The translations under genes were made by a program, and so were the position numbers. This document shows positions 48,950-56,836 of a DNA stretch of 64,000 bases, in pieces. The stretch is from an endosymbiont 'TC1' of Trimyema compressum (GTDB taxonomy: Bacteria > Bacillota > TC1), in the NCBI RefSeq assembly GCF_001584725.1, contig NZ_CP014606.1, positions 62,001 through 126,000 on the forward strand, in the 5' to 3' direction. The first letter of the stretch is position 1; each line of letters begins with the position of its first letter. The notes below the pieces were generated by a model. The model was not told the DNA's origin. It searched no databases and saw only the letters and a list, made by a program, of their open reading frames with translations.

Positions 48950-49396
48950 ATGGTAAAAATGAGATATGCTTTAGAAAATGATAAAGGGTTTTGGTTTAAA
49001 TATGATGAGGAGTTAAGTGAACAGGAGTTTCTTTTAAAAATTCGAGAAAAACGGGCTTATGTAGTATCAAATGGAAATGAATCTGTTGGGATTATGCGTT
49101 ATAATCTCATGTGGGATATAATTCCTTTTTTAACACTTATTTATTTTCCTGAAGCCAAGCGCGGGGAAAGGATTAGGTCGAGACGCGATGTTTCTTTGGG
49201 AAAAAGAAATGGTTGGCCTTGGCTACAAAATGGTTATGACATCTACTCAGGTTAATGAGGATGCACAACATTTTTATAGGAAACTTGTATAGGAAACTTG
49301 TATAGGAAACTTGGTTATCAAGACAGAGGTAGTCTTTTTTTAGATAATACTCCTTATGAACAGCCACAGGAAATGTTTTTGTTAAAAGTTCTTTAA
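48950..49396 (+). pseudogene. GNAT-family acetyltransferase, frameshifted by indel and 13-bp repeats
   Basis: Acetyl-CoA-dependent N-acetyltransferase. ATG 48950 follows AAGGAGATAGGTAG. The fold starts MRYALENDKGFWFKYDEELSEQEFLLKIREKRAYVV. Around 49160-49175 the acetyl-CoA loop (EAKRGKGLGR-type) is out of frame. A triplicated 13-bp unit at 49275-49313 interrupts HFYRKLGYQDRG, the conserved C-terminal GNAT motif. The end LFLDNTPYEQPQEMFLLKVL is in yet another frame. About 146 residues if repaired. Confidence 0.78.
49275..49313 (+). repeat. Three perfect 13-bp tandem repeats (TATAGGAAACTTG)
   Basis: Units at 49275-49287, 49288-49300 and 49301-49313. One unit gives an open FYRKLGYQ frame; three units add 26 bases and shift the frame. 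Confidence 0.95.
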
Positions 49397-49434
49397 TAGA
49401 TAATGTTAGATTTGATTTAAATCATAATAAAAAT

Positions 49435-49476
49435 AAAAGTTGAGGCGTGGCATTAAATGCTACGCCTCAACTTTTA
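49435..49476. terminator. Bidirectional terminator between convergent genes
   Basis: AAAAGTTGAGGCGTgGCAT pairs with ATGCtACGCCTCAACTTTT with a 4-base loop: a strong symmetric hairpin. Confidence 0.9.
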
Positions 49477-50126
49477 TTATGATAATTCTTTATTTTTTAA
49501 TATTTTCAGCGAAATTTTATAAGAAATTATACTCACTAGAATAGTTATAATTAGGAGTGCTCCTAAAACGATAATAGGCAATACCTTTTCTAAATTTTTA
49601 TTAATGGATATTGAATTTAGTAGTGGTAGCAATAAGTATAAGATTAGCATTATTAGAGCAAGGCCTCCAAATAAAATCAATCTAGCTTTTTCTGGTCCAA
49701 ATTTGAAAATAATTGGAAGAAAACCCCCATCATAATTAAGGTAATACAGAAGATGATACCTAATGTTAACATAATTTCCATAATATGTACTGTAGGGACA
49801 ATAAAAGGGGTTAGATTCATTATAAGAGCTATAATGAAAGCTAACAGTAAAGATACTAATGCAACTAAAAGGGTTAAATAATATTTTCCTTTAACAATAT
49901 CCTTTTTAGCAATAGGGGTAGTTAGTATGAATTCATTCCATTTTGAAGTTGTATCAAATGAAAATGAGGTTGTAACAATCATTAATGTAATAAAAATATT
50001 TATGCCATAAACCATGGAAAGTTCTTTATTTAAAAGGGTAATAGCAGAGAAAATAAGTATCATGATTAAATAGAGTTTTAAATAGCTTTTAATATTAATA
50101 TAATCTTTAATAAGTAAACCCTTCAT
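49477..50126 (-). pseudogene. ABC-2-type exporter permease, frameshifted
   Basis: Membrane partner of the following ATPase. ATG 50126 (overlapping the ATPase stop) opens MKGLLIKDYINIKSYLKLYLIMILIFSAITLL, and SKWNEFILTTPIAKKDIVKGKYYL is typical of ABC-2 permeases of the YtrC/bacitracin-like group. Six helices are predicted. A frameshift near 49710 in FKFGPEKA separates the last two helices. About 216 residues. Confidence 0.75.
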
Positions 50127-50967
50127 TATTTCTCACCTCTTATTAATAATAACATTATTGTTTCAATAGTTATTGTTTCAATGGTTAACTGTGTTTGATC
50201 AGCTAGCACCTGTTGCTTATTATTAACTAATACTTCGTAGGAAAAGGCATTGCTTCTATAATTAACAACGTATTCAGGATTAATTTTTCTAAAATCTTCT
50301 TCAGAAGATTTTACTAGACCATAGTCACTGAAAAGAATATCTTTATTTTCCTTTAAGATAATATTTCCATTGTGGATAAAAATAATATAATCAGCAATTT
50401 TATCTAAGTCACTTGTAATATGCGATGAGAGAAAGATGCTGTTTTCTTCATCCTGTATAAAATCCATGAAAAAATCTAAAATATCTTCTCTTGAAACAGG
50501 ATCCAAACCACTGGTAGGTTCATCTAGTATGAGCGGTTTAGGTCTATGACTTAATGCTATAGATATTTTTAATTTCATTTTCATGCCCTTAGAAAGTTCT
50601 TTGAAAGCTTTGTTTATATCTAATGAAAAGCTTTTCAAATAATTTTCATATAGATTTGTATCCCAATTTTTATAAATATGTTTCATTACAGTATTGATTT
50701 CTTTTAGCTTAGTATTCTCATAGAAAAAAGGATCATCTAAAACAACGCCAACCTGTTCCTTAATTTCTTTTTCATCTTTGATAGAATCCAAGCCTAATAC
50801 CTTAATTTGACCTTCATCATATTTTATTAGATTGAGAATAGCTCTTAAAGTTGTAGTTTTTCCTGATCCATTTTCACCTACAAAACCTACAATGGAACCA
50901 GAAGGTACCTCCAAGTTAATATTTTTTAGGGTAAATCCAGAATAATGTTTTGTAAGGTTTTTACTTC
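50126..50967 (-). pseudogene. ABC exporter ATP-binding protein, start region damaged
   Basis: ATPase with Walker A GENGSGKTT, Q-loop GVVLDD, signature ELSKGMKMKLKISIAL and Walker B PLILDEPTSGLDPV with switch His LSSHITSD. From an internal ATG at 50914 the frame is intact for 262 residues. The true N-terminus (IEVKTL then KHYSGFTLKNINLEVPSGS) reads in two frames split near 50940, with no good start codon after the GntR stop at 50972. It may start at 50914, which would lack the first beta strands. Operon with a GntR regulator suggests a stress- or antibiotic-induced exporter, as in YtrA systems. Confidence 0.7.
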
Positions 50968-50971
50968 AATA

Positions 50972-51358
50972 CTATTTTTCGTTTATCTTCTTCTCATAAA
51001 GTGCTGTCATTACTTGATAGAGATCTTTAAGTGATAGCCCACTTGTTGTCCCTAGTTGAATAGCTTTTTCCAGATGGATTTTAATCGTATCCAGCTGCAC
51101 CTCTTTTACTTTTTCCATATTTTTTTCACCTATATAGTAGCCTTTCCCTGGTCTTGAAATAATAAATTCTTCATGGGCAAGTTCTTCATAAGCCCTTTTA
51201 GTTGTAATTACACTGATTCGCAATTCCTTTGCTAAAAATCTTAGGGAAGGTAGTTCGTCTCCTTCTTTTAATTCACCTGTAATTATTTTTTGTTTTAATT
51301 GGGTGATTATCTGCTCATAAATAGGTTTATCGCTGGAGTGGCTTATTATTATATTCAT
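50972..51358 (-). CDS. GntR-family (YtrA-type) repressor
   Basis: 128 intact residues: short GntR with winged helix (KPIYEQIITQLKQKIITGELKEGDELPSLRFLAKELRISVITTKRAYEELAHEEFIISRPGKGYYIG) and a 50-residue dimerisation tail, the YtrA subfamily, which lacks a ligand domain. ATG 51358 follows AGGAGAGGAGG. It heads the ABC exporter operon and a palindrome overlaps its promoter, so it likely represses its own operon. Confidence 0.9.
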   Translation of the reverse strand: MNIIISHSSDKPIYEQIITQLKQKIITGELKEGDELPSLRFLAKELRISVITTKRAYEELAHEEFIISRPGKGYYIGEKNMEKVKEVQLDTIKIHLEKAIQLGTTSGLSLKDLYQVMTALYEKKINEK

Positions 51359-51373
51359 GAATCCTCCTCTCCT

Positions 51374-51416
51374 TACTGTATATGTTGAGTATATACGGTA
51401 GTTACAGTAGTGTCAA
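51374..51416 (-). promoter_or_regulatory. GntR operon promoter with overlapping operator
   Basis: On the minus strand TTGACA (51416-51411), 17 bases, TATACT (51393-51388). An imperfect palindrome TACTGTATAT...ATATACGGTA (51374-51400) covers the -10 box, the expected operator position. Confidence 0.75.
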
Positions 51417-51440
51417 TATATTATTAAAAAAATAATAAAA

Positions 51441-51468
51441 AAGGAACCACTAGGTGTAGTAGTTCCTT
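51441..51468 (-). terminator. Terminator after DUF2085 gene
   Basis: On the minus strand GGAACTACtacACCTAGTGGTTCC followed by TTTTTTATT. Confidence 0.65.
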
Positions 51469-51482
51469 CGATAATTATAGTT

Positions 51483-51830
51483 TTAAATAAAAAGACTTAG
51501 AATTAGTTTAAATATTTGGATATAGAAGTACATTAATCCAGCGCCCCCTAAAATGCCAGTTATAAGGCGTCTCTTATTTGTTGAAGGCAAAATACCTTAG
51601 AAAATTGTAATAGCCAAAATCAAAAAGCATGATTGAGCAGCCTATGAGGGCTATAATGGGTTTAATAGGTATTAACATAACAAGGGGTATTGCTAAAATG
51701 TAGCTAATAATAACGCCGGTGCAACGAGCACAGACTGGAAACTGGTAGCCATTAATAAAAAACTTCGATCTGGTTTCTGATGGCAACCTATTCTTTTGCC
51801 AAAATCCATCCATTTGAGCCAACGCTCCAT
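51483..51830 (-). pseudogene. DUF2085 small membrane protein, frameshifted
   Basis: ATG 51830. IGCHQKPDRSF, then after a slip in the T6 run NGYQFPVCARCTGVIISYILAIP, then several helices. The CH...PxRSF...PVCARCTG pattern defines DUF2085. More frame changes at about 51598. About 115 residues; function unknown. The start overlaps the stop of the zinc-ribbon gene. Confidence 0.7.
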
Positions 51831-51836
51831 TAGCTG

Positions 51837-52046
51837 TTAAACCGTGAATGACAGGCTATCACATTCATAATAATGACGCGCTGTCTGGAGCCGGCTATTT
51901 CCAGCACCGCAGAGACCACAGAGAAGACCTATTGGACCAAATAAAATATAACCACAAAAACCTTCGCCCGCACCATAACCTTTTGTTGTAGTATCAACTT
52001 CCTTGACTAAATGTACATGGTCGGATTGACAATTTGGACAGTTCAT
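51837..52046 (-). CDS. Zinc-ribbon small protein
   Basis: 69 residues: MNCPNCQSDHVHLVKEVDTTTKG, a glycine-rich FCGYILFGPIGLLCGLCGAGN turn and a C-terminal YYECDS. Two CxxC-type pairs suggest zinc binding. ATG 52046 follows GAAGGTGATG. Function unknown. The last part (CDSLSFTV) lacks the fourth cysteine usually seen (CxxC), so the end may be altered by a point change or indel. Confidence 0.6.
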   Translation of the reverse strand: MNCPNCQSDHVHLVKEVDTTTKGYGAGEGFCGYILFGPIGLLCGLCGAGNSRLQTARHYYECDSLSFTV

Positions 52047-52076
52047 AACATCACCTTCTTTAAAATCTTATTATCA

Positions 52077-53451
52077 TTATACAGGGTAATTGTAAAATTG
52101 ACAAAGGTACTTATGAATGATTTTTAGTATAGCGTCTTCCCTTTTTTGGCTGCCGCCTTTAGTTTTTCTTCTTTGTTTTTTATTTCTTCTCCAAATGCAT
52201 ATTATTATACATACCAGTATTATTAAAACAGCTGCAATTAAAAGCATTAATTGAAAAGATGAAAGCTCACTAATAAACTCAATAAGAGAAAATGGTGCAG
52301 CTACAAAAGCCACATTTGGGGGGCTTCATGGCCTGGTAAGTATTGTCTTTCTAAATTTGTTTTTACTTTGTTACTCTCAAGAGTTAGTGGAATATCTTGA
52401 TTTTTTGGTACACAATCCCAAAAATCCTCTTCTGTTATAATTTTTTGTTCATTGATGATATGTTTACCTTTAGGTAAAATCATTTTATATTCATATTCAG
52501 CAAAGGCTTTTTCCATAATAGCATTACCAATTAAATGACGAATATCTTCACCTGCTTGATCTTCCCATGTTGAGACGCCTAAGACAATTTCTACTAGCCT
52601 AGTATCGCCACGTTTAGCAGTTGATGAATAGTTAAAACCTTTTAAGGCAGAACCTGTTTTTATGCCATCTGTTCCTTTCAAACCATATTTAGCACCCTCA
52701 AGGGAATGCTGATAGGTATCAAATTTTTCTTCAAAATGGGTTCCTTTTTTAACCACAATATTGGGAGATTTAGTGTGATTTAATAAATCGGGATAGTTTT
52801 TAACAAGATAAGTGCATAACAGAGCATAATCTGAAGCACAAGTCATGTTATCATTAGTTAGAGATTGATTAGTTGGTTGATAAGGGGTTAATATTTATTA
52901 ATAACACCAATAGTAGCGTTATAGTATGTGGTGTTAGTCATTCCTAAAGCAGTTGCTTTCTCATTTAAAAGAGCCGCATATTTATCTGGATTGGGTTCAA
53001 TTAAATCAGCAAGCATATAAGTAGCAGCTGCAGAAGAAGGCACAATAATTAAATCAATTAGTTCACTTACTGTATAGCTTGCTCCTGGCAAAATCTTGTT
53101 ATTACTTAGCGAGTGGCGACTGGAAATATCTAAATGTTTTTTATTGGCAGCTACGACTGTATTTATGTTAAATTTTCCTGCTCCAATAGCCTCATAAGCT
53201 AGCAACAGAGTCATTAGCTTTGACATACTTGCTGGAGGCAATAGTTTATTGGCATTTTCCTGCCAAAGGATTTGTCCTGTGTTTATTTCAGTAATAATAG
53301 AGCCGGCAGGTTGATATTTTTCTTCAAGTTTAAATCCTTTTTCTCTGGCAACATCAATAGCTCTTTCAGCTTTTAGAGGTGTGGCTGGGATTATGGCTAT
53401 CAGTGCCACAAAGATTATAATTAGCCAATTTTTAAATATTTTTTGCTTCAT
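52077..53451 (-). pseudogene. D-alanyl-D-alanine carboxypeptidase (PBP5/DacF-like), frameshifted
   Basis: Trims peptidoglycan stem peptides outside the membrane. ATG 53451; signal peptide IIIFVALIAIIPATPLKA. SxxK motif is ASMSKL (about residue 75). The second motif, usually SxN, reads PSSAAATY, so the Asn is absent. KTG motif DGIKTGSALKGF is present in the second piece (52301-52846). A frameshift near 52890 and another near 52315 split the gene. The C-terminal piece contains a membrane helix (FQLMLLIAAVLIILVCIIICIW) with a basic tail. About 450 residues. Confidence 0.85.
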
Positions 53452-53646
53452 AAATATAAGAAATCATTTCAGTTGACATAATAACAGCTGAAATAATTAT
53501 AGCATGAATATTTTAGCCTATCAACTTCATAAAGACTAAATGATTTTCTAGGCTTTGGGCGTCAGGCAGTAAAGGTTTTTTGATATATAATGAATAGTAT
53601 ATACTTTGAACCTTAAATGAATATTAAATTTTTAAAAATATTTTTG

Positions 53647-53675
53647 TTGACATATAAATAAGAACAGTGTAGTAT
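53647..53675 (+). promoter_or_regulatory. Promoter of aromatic amino-acid operon
   Basis: TTGACA (53647-53652), 17-base spacer, TAGTAT (53670-53675). Transcription should start near 53682, about 29 bases before the leader peptide. Confidence 0.75.
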
Positions 53676-53710
53676 TATAGTGTCGAAGACTATAGTAAGG
53701 TGGTTGCATT

Positions 53711-53800
53711 ATGAATCAAGTAAAATCAATCACAACTCAATACTTTTATTTTAGTGGCGTAGGCTATTTTTTTAGCTTAGGTCAAATTTTAATGAAATAA
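53711..53800 (+). CDS. Leader peptide of aromatic amino-acid operon (Phe/Tyr attenuator)
   Basis: A 29-codon peptide, ATG 53711 to TAA 53800, with AAGGTGG 8-14 bases before it. Eight of its 29 residues are Phe or Tyr, in two clusters: YFYF (residues 11-14) and YFF (19-21). It is followed after 57 bases by an intrinsic terminator and then by the DAHP synthase gene. Ribosome stalling at Phe/Tyr codons would control the terminator, as in the E. coli pheA leader. The peptide should have no function beyond its translation. Confidence 0.8.
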   Translation: MNQVKSITTQYFYFSGVGYFFSLGQILMK

Positions 53801-53857
53801 ATATAGTATTGATTAGAGTCGGAGAATAAGAATATAAAAATGTAAAGTTGTAGTGGT

Positions 53858-53884
53858 AGAGACTCTTTTAAGAGTCTCTTTTTT
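53858..53884 (+). terminator. Attenuator terminator
   Basis: AGAGACTCTT pairs with AAGAGTCTCT (2-base loop) followed by T6. The segment AGAGTC at about 53816-53821 can instead pair with GACTCT (53861-53866), giving a possible antiterminator. Confidence 0.85.
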
Positions 53885-53913
53885 ATGCTTTAAAGAAAAT
53901 TGGAGGAATGAAA

Positions 53914-54930
53914 ATGATTATTGTTTTTAAGCTAGGTACTAACGAGGAAACCCTAGGAAAAGTCAAAGAACTTGTTGAAAAGCAAGGCATTGAAGTAAGT
54001 GTTACAAAAGGCGCACAACAAACTATTTTTGGTTTAATAGGTGATACTAGTACTATTAATATTGGTCAACTTGAAATGAATGATGCTGTTGAGAAAGTAA
54101 TGAAAATTCAAGAACCTTTCAAAAAAGCTAATAGAGCTTTTCATCCGGCTGACTCTGTAATCAATATTGATGGACAAAAAATAGGGGGCGGTCATTTTAC
54201 AATTATAGCAGGACCCTGTGCTATTGAAAGTGAAGAACAGTTTATGACCATTGCTAAAGCAGTCAAAGAAGGTGGTGCAAATTTCTTAAGAGGTGGTGCC
54301 TTTAAGCCAAGAACATCCCCTTACAGTTTCCAAGGATTAGGAAAAAAAGGTATTGAGATTATGGAAATGGCAAAAAAAGAAACAGGCTTACCAATCATTA
54401 CTGAAATGATGTCTGCAAAGCAAGTTGAAAAATTTGGTGATAGAGTTGATGTAATTCAAATTGGGGCACGTAATATGCAGAACTTTGATCTTCTAAAAGA
54501 AGTTGGAAAGTCAAAAACTCCTGTTCTTTTAAAAAGAGGACTATGTGCTACTTATGAAGAGTTTTTGATGGCAGCTGAATACATTATGGCTGGTGGTAAT
54601 GAAAATGTAGTTTTTTGTGAGAGAGGGATTCGTACTTTTGAAAGCTGGACAAGAAATACTTTAGATGTAAGTGCAGTTCCAGTTATTAGGAGAAAAAGTC
54701 ATCTGCCAATTGTTATTGATCCAAGTCATGCTGGCGGTATTAACTGGTTAGTAGAACCACTCTCAAGAGCTGCTGCTGCCATTGGTGCAGACGGTATTAC
54801 TGTGGAGGTTCATAATAATCCAGAAGAAGCTATGAGCGATGGACAACAATCATTATTACCTGAAACTTTTGCTAAAATGGTAGATAAAATTAATGTGTTA
54901 CGTAAAGTAATGTCAGAGATCGATGGATAA
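53914..54930 (+). CDS. aroF: 3-deoxy-7-phosphoheptulonate (DAHP) synthase
   Basis: First step of the shikimate pathway: PEP plus erythrose 4-phosphate. Residues 1-70 form the ferredoxin-like domain (MIIVFKLGTNEE) seen in type I-beta enzymes and 90-335 the TIM barrel with AGPCAIESEEQ, GGAFKPRTSPYSFQG, LKRG and DPSHAGG. 338 residues. The ATG at 53914 is preferred over 53908: GGAGG at 53902-53906 lies 7 bases from the former but only 1 from the latter. Such enzymes are often feedback-controlled via the N-terminal domain. It heads the operon behind the attenuator and its end overlaps tyrA by 8 bases. Confidence 0.95.
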   Translation: MIIVFKLGTNEETLGKVKELVEKQGIEVSVTKGAQQTIFGLIGDTSTINIGQLEMNDAVEKVMKIQEPFKKANRAFHPADSVINIDGQKIGGGHFTIIAGPCAIESEEQFMTIAKAVKEGGANFLRGGAFKPRTSPYSFQGLGKKGIEIMEMAKKETGLPIITEMMSAKQVEKFGDRVDVIQIGARNMQNFDLLKEVGKSKTPVLLKRGLCATYEEFLMAAEYIMAGGNENVVFCERGIRTFESWTRNTLDVSAVPVIRRKSHLPIVIDPSHAGGINWLVEPLSRAAAAIGADGITVEVHNNPEEAMSDGQQSLLPETFAKMVDKINVLRKVMSEIDG

Positions 54931-55756
54931 AAAGATAGGAATTGTTGGGTTAGGGCTCATTGGTGGTTCCGTAGCACTCAGCCTTAAAGGCAAGGTGACA
55001 AAAATAGTCGGCGTAGATACTAATGAAGAAAGCCTTAGACTAGGACTAGAAAGAGGCGTAATTGTAAAAGGGTCTACAAACCCAGAAATATTAAGAGAAG
55101 TAGATATTGTTATTTTAGCACTCTATCCCAAAGCTATCTTATCTTTTTTACGAAAACATAAACATATTTTGAATCATAAGCAACTGATTATTGATGTTGG
55201 TGGTATAAAAAAAGGAGTTGTAGCTGAAGCTCAAGCTATTTTAGGTGAAGGGGTTGAGTTTCTAGGAACACATCCTATGGCAGGAAGAGAGGGAAGTGGT
55301 TTTTTAAAAGCTAGAGAAGAGCTTTTTCTCGGCTCCAATTTTATTATTACCCCTACAGAAAGAAACGGGAAGGCCTCTATACACTTAATAGAAAAATTAG
55401 GCTATTTATTAGGTGCAAGCGCTTGTTATGAGCTATCTCCAGAACTTCATGATCAGCTTATTTCTCATACAAGCCATTTGCCTCATATTATGGCCTGTGC
55501 CTATATTAGCAATTATCTTAAGGACAGTGACAAAATTATTGGGGGTAGCTTTAGAGATGTTACTCGAGTTGCCAAAATTAATGAGAATCTTTGGAGTGAA
55601 CTTTTTTTAGCCAATAAAGAAGAGAATATTAAGGAGATTGAGCATTTAATTTTACGTTTAGATGAATTGAAAAATTATATTGAATTAGATGATGAAGAAA
55701 ACATCAGAATCTTTTTAAGAAAAGCTCGAGAGATTAAGGAAGGATTAGACCAGTGA
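54923..55756 (+). CDS. tyrA: Prephenate dehydrogenase
   Basis: NAD-dependent oxidation of prephenate to 4-hydroxyphenylpyruvate for tyrosine. 277 residues: Rossmann motif GIVGLGLIGGSVAL (residues 5-18), VDVG-type loop LIIDVGGIKKG, THPMAGRE (substrate contact) and HDQLISHTSHLPHIMA. There is no C-terminal ACT domain, so allosteric tyrosine control by ACT is not expected. ATG overlaps the aroF end (ATGGATAA), and its TGA overlaps the aroB GTG. Confidence 0.95.
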   Translation: MDKKIGIVGLGLIGGSVALSLKGKVTKIVGVDTNEESLRLGLERGVIVKGSTNPEILREVDIVILALYPKAILSFLRKHKHILNHKQLIIDVGGIKKGVVAEAQAILGEGVEFLGTHPMAGREGSGFLKAREELFLGSNFIITPTERNGKASIHLIEKLGYLLGASACYELSPELHDQLISHTSHLPHIMACAYISNYLKDSDKIIGGSFRDVTRVAKINENLWSELFLANKEENIKEIEHLILRLDELKNYIELDDEENIRIFLRKAREIKEGLDQ

Positions 55757-56829
55757 GACTAGAAGTAAACCTAGGTATAAATAGTTATGGTATTACAATA
55801 GAAAAGAATAGCCTTAAAAATTTAGGCGAGAAAGTAAAGTCTGTTTTTAAAGGTGAGAAAATTGCTATGATTACAGATGAAAATGTAAATGGCTTTTATG
55901 GGCAGCTCGTAGAGCAGTCTTTAGTAGATGCAGGTTTTTTTGTAGAGAAGTTGGTTTTACCACATGGTGAAAAAACCAAGACTCTAGATAGTGCCATTAT
56001 TCTATATAATAAAATGTTGGCGGCAGGCATCAGTCGAAAAGATTTAGTAATAACTTTAGGCGGTGGTGTTATTGGTGATTTAGGTGGTTTTGTAGCAGCT
56101 ACCTATTTAAGAGGCATTGATTTTATTCAGGTGCCAACTAGCCTACTTGCTCAAATTGATTCCAGTGTAGGTGGTAAGGTTGGGATAGATTTACCAGCGG
56201 GGAAAAATTTAGTAGGTGCTTTTCATCAACCAAAAGCAGTTTTTATTGATAGTAGTACACTAGATACCCTTCCTACTAAGTTTTTTATTGATGGCATGGG
56301 AGAAGCAGTTAAGTATGGTGCTATTTTTGATAAAGATTTATTTGAACTAATGAAAAAAAATAGCTATAGGAAAGAAAACTTTGATTTTTTAGATATGGAT
56401 GAACTAATTGAACGCTGTTGCTTTTGGAAGAAAACAGTAGTTGAAGAAGATGAAAAAGAAGCTGGCAGAAGAGCGCTTTTGAATTTTGGTCATACATTTG
56501 CTCATGGCATAGAAAAAATGGAAGGATATGAAGGCTATACTCATGGAGAAGCGGTAGCTATTGGGATGTGTACTATTACTAAGGGCAGTGAAGCTTTAGG
56601 TTTAACTAAACAAGGAACCTATGACTCTTTAAAGGAACTTGTTGTTTCCTTAGGCCTACCAAGTGTTTTTTCAGCTGAAAAAAAAGAGGCTGTTTTAGAG
56701 GCTTTATGGTATGATAAGAAGGTAGTTGGTTCTCATATAAATCTTATTTTACTAAAAGAAATAGGGATAAGTTATATGCAGGAAATGACTAAGGAACAAG
56801 TTGAAGAAATATTAAGTAAAGGATTGTAG
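55753..56829 (+). CDS. aroB: 3-dehydroquinate synthase
   Basis: Second shikimate step. 358 residues with the NAD-binding GGGVIGDLGGFVAATYLRG, PTSLLAQIDSSVGGKVGIDLPAGKN (substrate phosphate and metal region), GEAVKYGAI and the zinc ligand His in NFGHTFAHGIEK and YTHGEAVAIGM. GTG start overlaps the tyrA stop by four bases (GTGA), indicating translational coupling. Confidence 0.96.
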   Translation: MRLEVNLGINSYGITIEKNSLKNLGEKVKSVFKGEKIAMITDENVNGFYGQLVEQSLVDAGFFVEKLVLPHGEKTKTLDSAIILYNKMLAAGISRKDLVITLGGGVIGDLGGFVAATYLRGIDFIQVPTSLLAQIDSSVGGKVGIDLPAGKNLVGAFHQPKAVFIDSSTLDTLPTKFFIDGMGEAVKYGAIFDKDLFELMKKNSYRKENFDFLDMDELIERCCFWKKTVVEEDEKEAGRRALLNFGHTFAHGIEKMEGYEGYTHGEAVAIGMCTITKGSEALGLTKQGTYDSLKELVVSLGLPSVFSAEKKEAVLEALWYDKKVVGSHINLILLKEIGISYMQEMTKEQVEEILSKGL

Positions 56830-56836
56830 AAGAGAG

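Noticed and set aside
49275-49313. CRISPR array
   Set aside because: The repeats are contiguous 13-bp units without spacers and lie inside a gene; no other regularly spaced repeats were seen in the window.
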